Shown one piece after another: positions 13,644 through 15,241 of a stretch of DNA of 15,241 nucleotides; the first letter of the stretch is position 1, and each line of letters opens with the position of its first letter. Source of the DNA: an uncultured Collinsella sp. GTDB taxonomy: Bacteria > Actinomycetota > Coriobacteriia > Coriobacteriales > Coriobacteriaceae. The position numbers and the translations under genes are program-made. The stretch covers positions 1 to 15,241 of the forward strand of contig CABUWR010000007.1 in the NCBI GenBank assembly GCA_902495265.1. The letters are read 5' to 3'. The notes under the pieces were generated by a model, which worked only from the letters and a program-made list of their open reading frames with translations, did not search any database and had not been told where the DNA came from.

Positions 13644-14870
13644 TCATCTTGCTCGATAAACCTCGTCTTTGAGCGCAAAGCTCTTTTTTGGCTTTCCTTT
13701 CAAAGTGAACTTGACCGCACGCTCAAGAACACCTTCCTCAATCATTGGGCCCACATAGGTCTTCAAAATAGTATTGCTTCTGTCAAAGACTCCGCACTCG
13801 GAAATCAACGTGGCAGCAATATCGCCCATTTTCATGTTTTGGTGAACGGGCATATGCTGGACAAAATCACTGGCCTTGGCCGCAATTACGGCAGTCTCAA
13901 CATTGCGACCATCAACATCCACCGCAAACAATCCCAACTGCTTGCATTGCCGGTCGAGGTTGCGCTTAATCATGTTATCGTTCATCAGAACGCAACCGTC
14001 TGGGCTATTGGTCATATGGATCATTCTATATTTGACGAGCCCACCGACATTAACGCGTTTACTCATATCTTTGATAGGCATATTCGTTACATACTTATAG
14101 TAAGAACGCGCGTTGTTGCAAAAGAGTTCCGAGAGCGCATGTTCAGCCTGCCAAGCGTCGATCTCTCCAGCCTTATAACGAACGACCACTTCTTTCCAGT
14201 TACCACTTCCGATGCAGGCATTCAGACGTTCAACCCAAACGCTGGCTTTCGTGAGCTCATTAAAGTCGTCTTCCGGCAGTTCAACTTCATTTGGAAGTGA
14301 CAGTGGCACTTTCATGGCAGCGCAGGCAACGCGGAATAAACCAAAACTATTGAAGTTTACCAGGGCCTCCGTGTGAGCCATATTCGGCGAATTAGTTAGA
14401 AGATCGAGTCGTAGGTCTTTAACCCCGAATGGATCGATGTAATAGAAGACTGTTGAGGGCTTACCGCCCCCACAAACGCTAGTTTGTTGTGCCCGTCTTA
14501 TAGCATCCTCGCAACTGGAAACGATAATTGGCGGCTTGATATAGCCGCTAGCTCCCTTTGCTTCGTTAAATGTCGATTCGAGATGCTTTCTAGATTCCGC
14601 GTTGGATTCACTAAGAATGAACTGGATGGGCGTCTTTGAACGATTTTTCTTTGCAATTGCAAAATACTTAGAAAGGGCAATCAAGGGAGATCCTTTACTG
14701 CCATCGGCAAATAAACCCGCACCAGCAAAAGCATCGATATAAAGAATGCCGTTCCGTGAAGGTCGATACACTTTAGTGAAAAAAGGCGTTAGATAGCATG
14801 CCAGAAGATCATCCTTAGTCTCAGACCACGGATGTTTTGCCTGAAAGTAATCTGACTGATTTTTTGCCAT
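13644..14870 (-). CDS. tcmP: Three-Cys-motif partner protein TcmP
   Basis: A protein of 408 residues matching the TcmP family as I remember it: a KHPWSETKDDLL opening (12-23), YIDAFAGAG at 44-52, FILSES at 84-89 and YYIDPFG at 143-149. These resemble motif I (glycine-rich), the acidic end of strand 2 and the DPPY/DPFG motif of Rossmann methyltransferases, so a SAM-dependent methyltransferase-like fold is a fair inference, not an established function. The last 60 residues look like a winged helix (GDIAATLISECGVFDRSNTI, then a MIEEGVLERA turn) and could bind DNA. It lies 32 nt after hsdR and directly before the three-cysteine protein, the pairing that named the family. AAGGTG is upstream of the ATG. 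Lower GC than the catabolic genes suggests acquisition with the restriction locus. Confidence 0.82.
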   Translation of the reverse strand: MAKNQSDYFQAKHPWSETKDDLLACYLTPFFTKVYRPSRNGILYIDAFAGAGLFADGSKGSPLIALSKYFAIAKKNRSKTPIQFILSESNAESRKHLESTFNEAKGASGYIKPPIIVSSCEDAIRRAQQTSVCGGGKPSTVFYYIDPFGVKDLRLDLLTNSPNMAHTEALVNFNSFGLFRVACAAMKVPLSLPNEVELPEDDFNELTKASVWVERLNACIGSGNWKEVVVRYKAGEIDAWQAEHALSELFCNNARSYYKYVTNMPIKDMSKRVNVGGLVKYRMIHMTNSPDGCVLMNDNMIKRNLDRQCKQLGLFAVDVDGRNVETAVIAAKASDFVQHMPVHQNMKMGDIAATLISECGVFDRSNTILKTYVGPMIEEGVLERAVKFTLKGKPKKSFALKDEVYRAR

Positions 14871-14902
14871 GCTAAGCCCACCTTGCTCTTAGTCCTCATC
14901 GT

Positions 14903-15241
14903 CTACTTGAACTTCTCCACCAGCAACTGCCCGATGGCGCTCATCATGGCGCGATACTTCTCACTGTCCTCAAAGAGGCTGGTAAAGGAGTCCGTGTTCT
15001 CCACATAGGCGCGGCGAGCCTCTTCATCGAACACCTTGGGCAGCAGGCTTGATTCGAAGACCTGTCTGCCGTCGCGACGGATGGTGTCGGCGACCTGCGG
15101 GTTTTCGGCGATACGCTTCCACAGCGTGTCGATAACCACACGATCTCCCTCGGTGAAGTTGCCAGCCCACTGCTCGTTGAACTTATCCACGAGCACCTGC
15201 AGCGGGTCGCGCTTCTTGTCGGGCGTCACGGTCTTGGCTGC
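14903..15241 (-). CDS. hsdR: Type I restriction enzyme R subunit (HsdR), C-terminal fragment
   Basis: The window ends inside this gene; 112 residues and the TAG stop are visible, and the frame is open to the right edge. The peptide (DPLQVLVDKFNEQWAGNF, then VIDTLWKRIAENPQVADTIR and a final AIGQLLVEKFK) is the helical C-terminal domain of HsdR, which docks the motor subunit onto the HsdM/HsdS methyltransferase. The nuclease and helicase domains lie outside. In this orientation hsdR would be upstream of tcmP, so the TcmP pair is probably carried as an appendage of a type I restriction-modification system. GC content here is higher than in tcmP, suggesting the two were not always together. Confidence 0.82.
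   Translation of the reverse strand, partial: AAKTVTPDKKRDPLQVLVDKFNEQWAGNFTEGDRVVIDTLWKRIAENPQVADTIRRDGRQVFESSLLPKVFDEEARRAYVENTDSFTSLFEDSEKYRAMMSAIGQLLVEKFK

Overview
The window is about 15.2 kb of high-GC DNA with strong Shine-Dalgarno sites. Its gene content fits a gut actinobacterium of the Coriobacteriia, most likely Collinsella or a close relative. The taxonomic call is an inference from composition and gene families; there is no rRNA or other marker here.

Positions 1-6873 hold a catabolic cluster read almost entirely on the minus strand. A PAS/HTH regulator of the YheO/DauR type (6220-6873, plus) is divergent from ygeX (diaminopropionate ammonia-lyase), ygeY (M20-type metallohydrolase), ygeW (knotted carbamoyltransferase) and arcC (carbamate kinase). 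A G.U-paired terminator follows arcC, then mocA (molybdopterin cytidylyltransferase) and the first 32 codons of a hydantoinase/dihydropyrimidinase (ygeZ-like). This is the ygeWXYZ-type cluster linked to molybdenum hydroxylases and anaerobic purine/uric-acid breakdown. Ureido and diamino intermediates are opened, carbamoyl groups are captured as carbamoyl phosphate and turned into ATP, and diaminopropionate is split to pyruvate and ammonia. The divergent intergenic region carries two identical AACAAA-N3-TTTGTT dyads with centres 51 bp apart, the best candidate operators for the regulator.

Positions 6874-8783 (plus strand) hold an uncharacterised single-pass membrane protein, four exact-period 33-bp tandem repeats, a long terminator hairpin, and a leader that closely follows the S-box (SAM-I) riboswitch blueprint. 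The leader's closing helix runs into the Shine-Dalgarno site of an orphan 140-residue gene.

Positions 8784-12808 are accessory. They contain a type IV AbiE toxin-antitoxin pair with a 12-bp inverted repeat covering the antitoxin start codon, an 18-bp palindrome resembling a Gram-positive LexA box, and a decayed partial paralogue of the 140-residue gene. They also contain two overlapping DUF4230 genes (one membrane-anchored, one lipoprotein) and, across a 24-bp near-palindrome, a divergent 31-residue membrane peptide.

Positions 12809-15241 (minus strand) hold the 3' end of a type I restriction gene hsdR, followed by a TcmP-family protein and a three-cysteine, radical-SAM-like protein. This looks like a restriction or defence locus with an uncharacterised two-gene appendage and is the most likely site of new biology, together with the riboswitch-led orphan gene.
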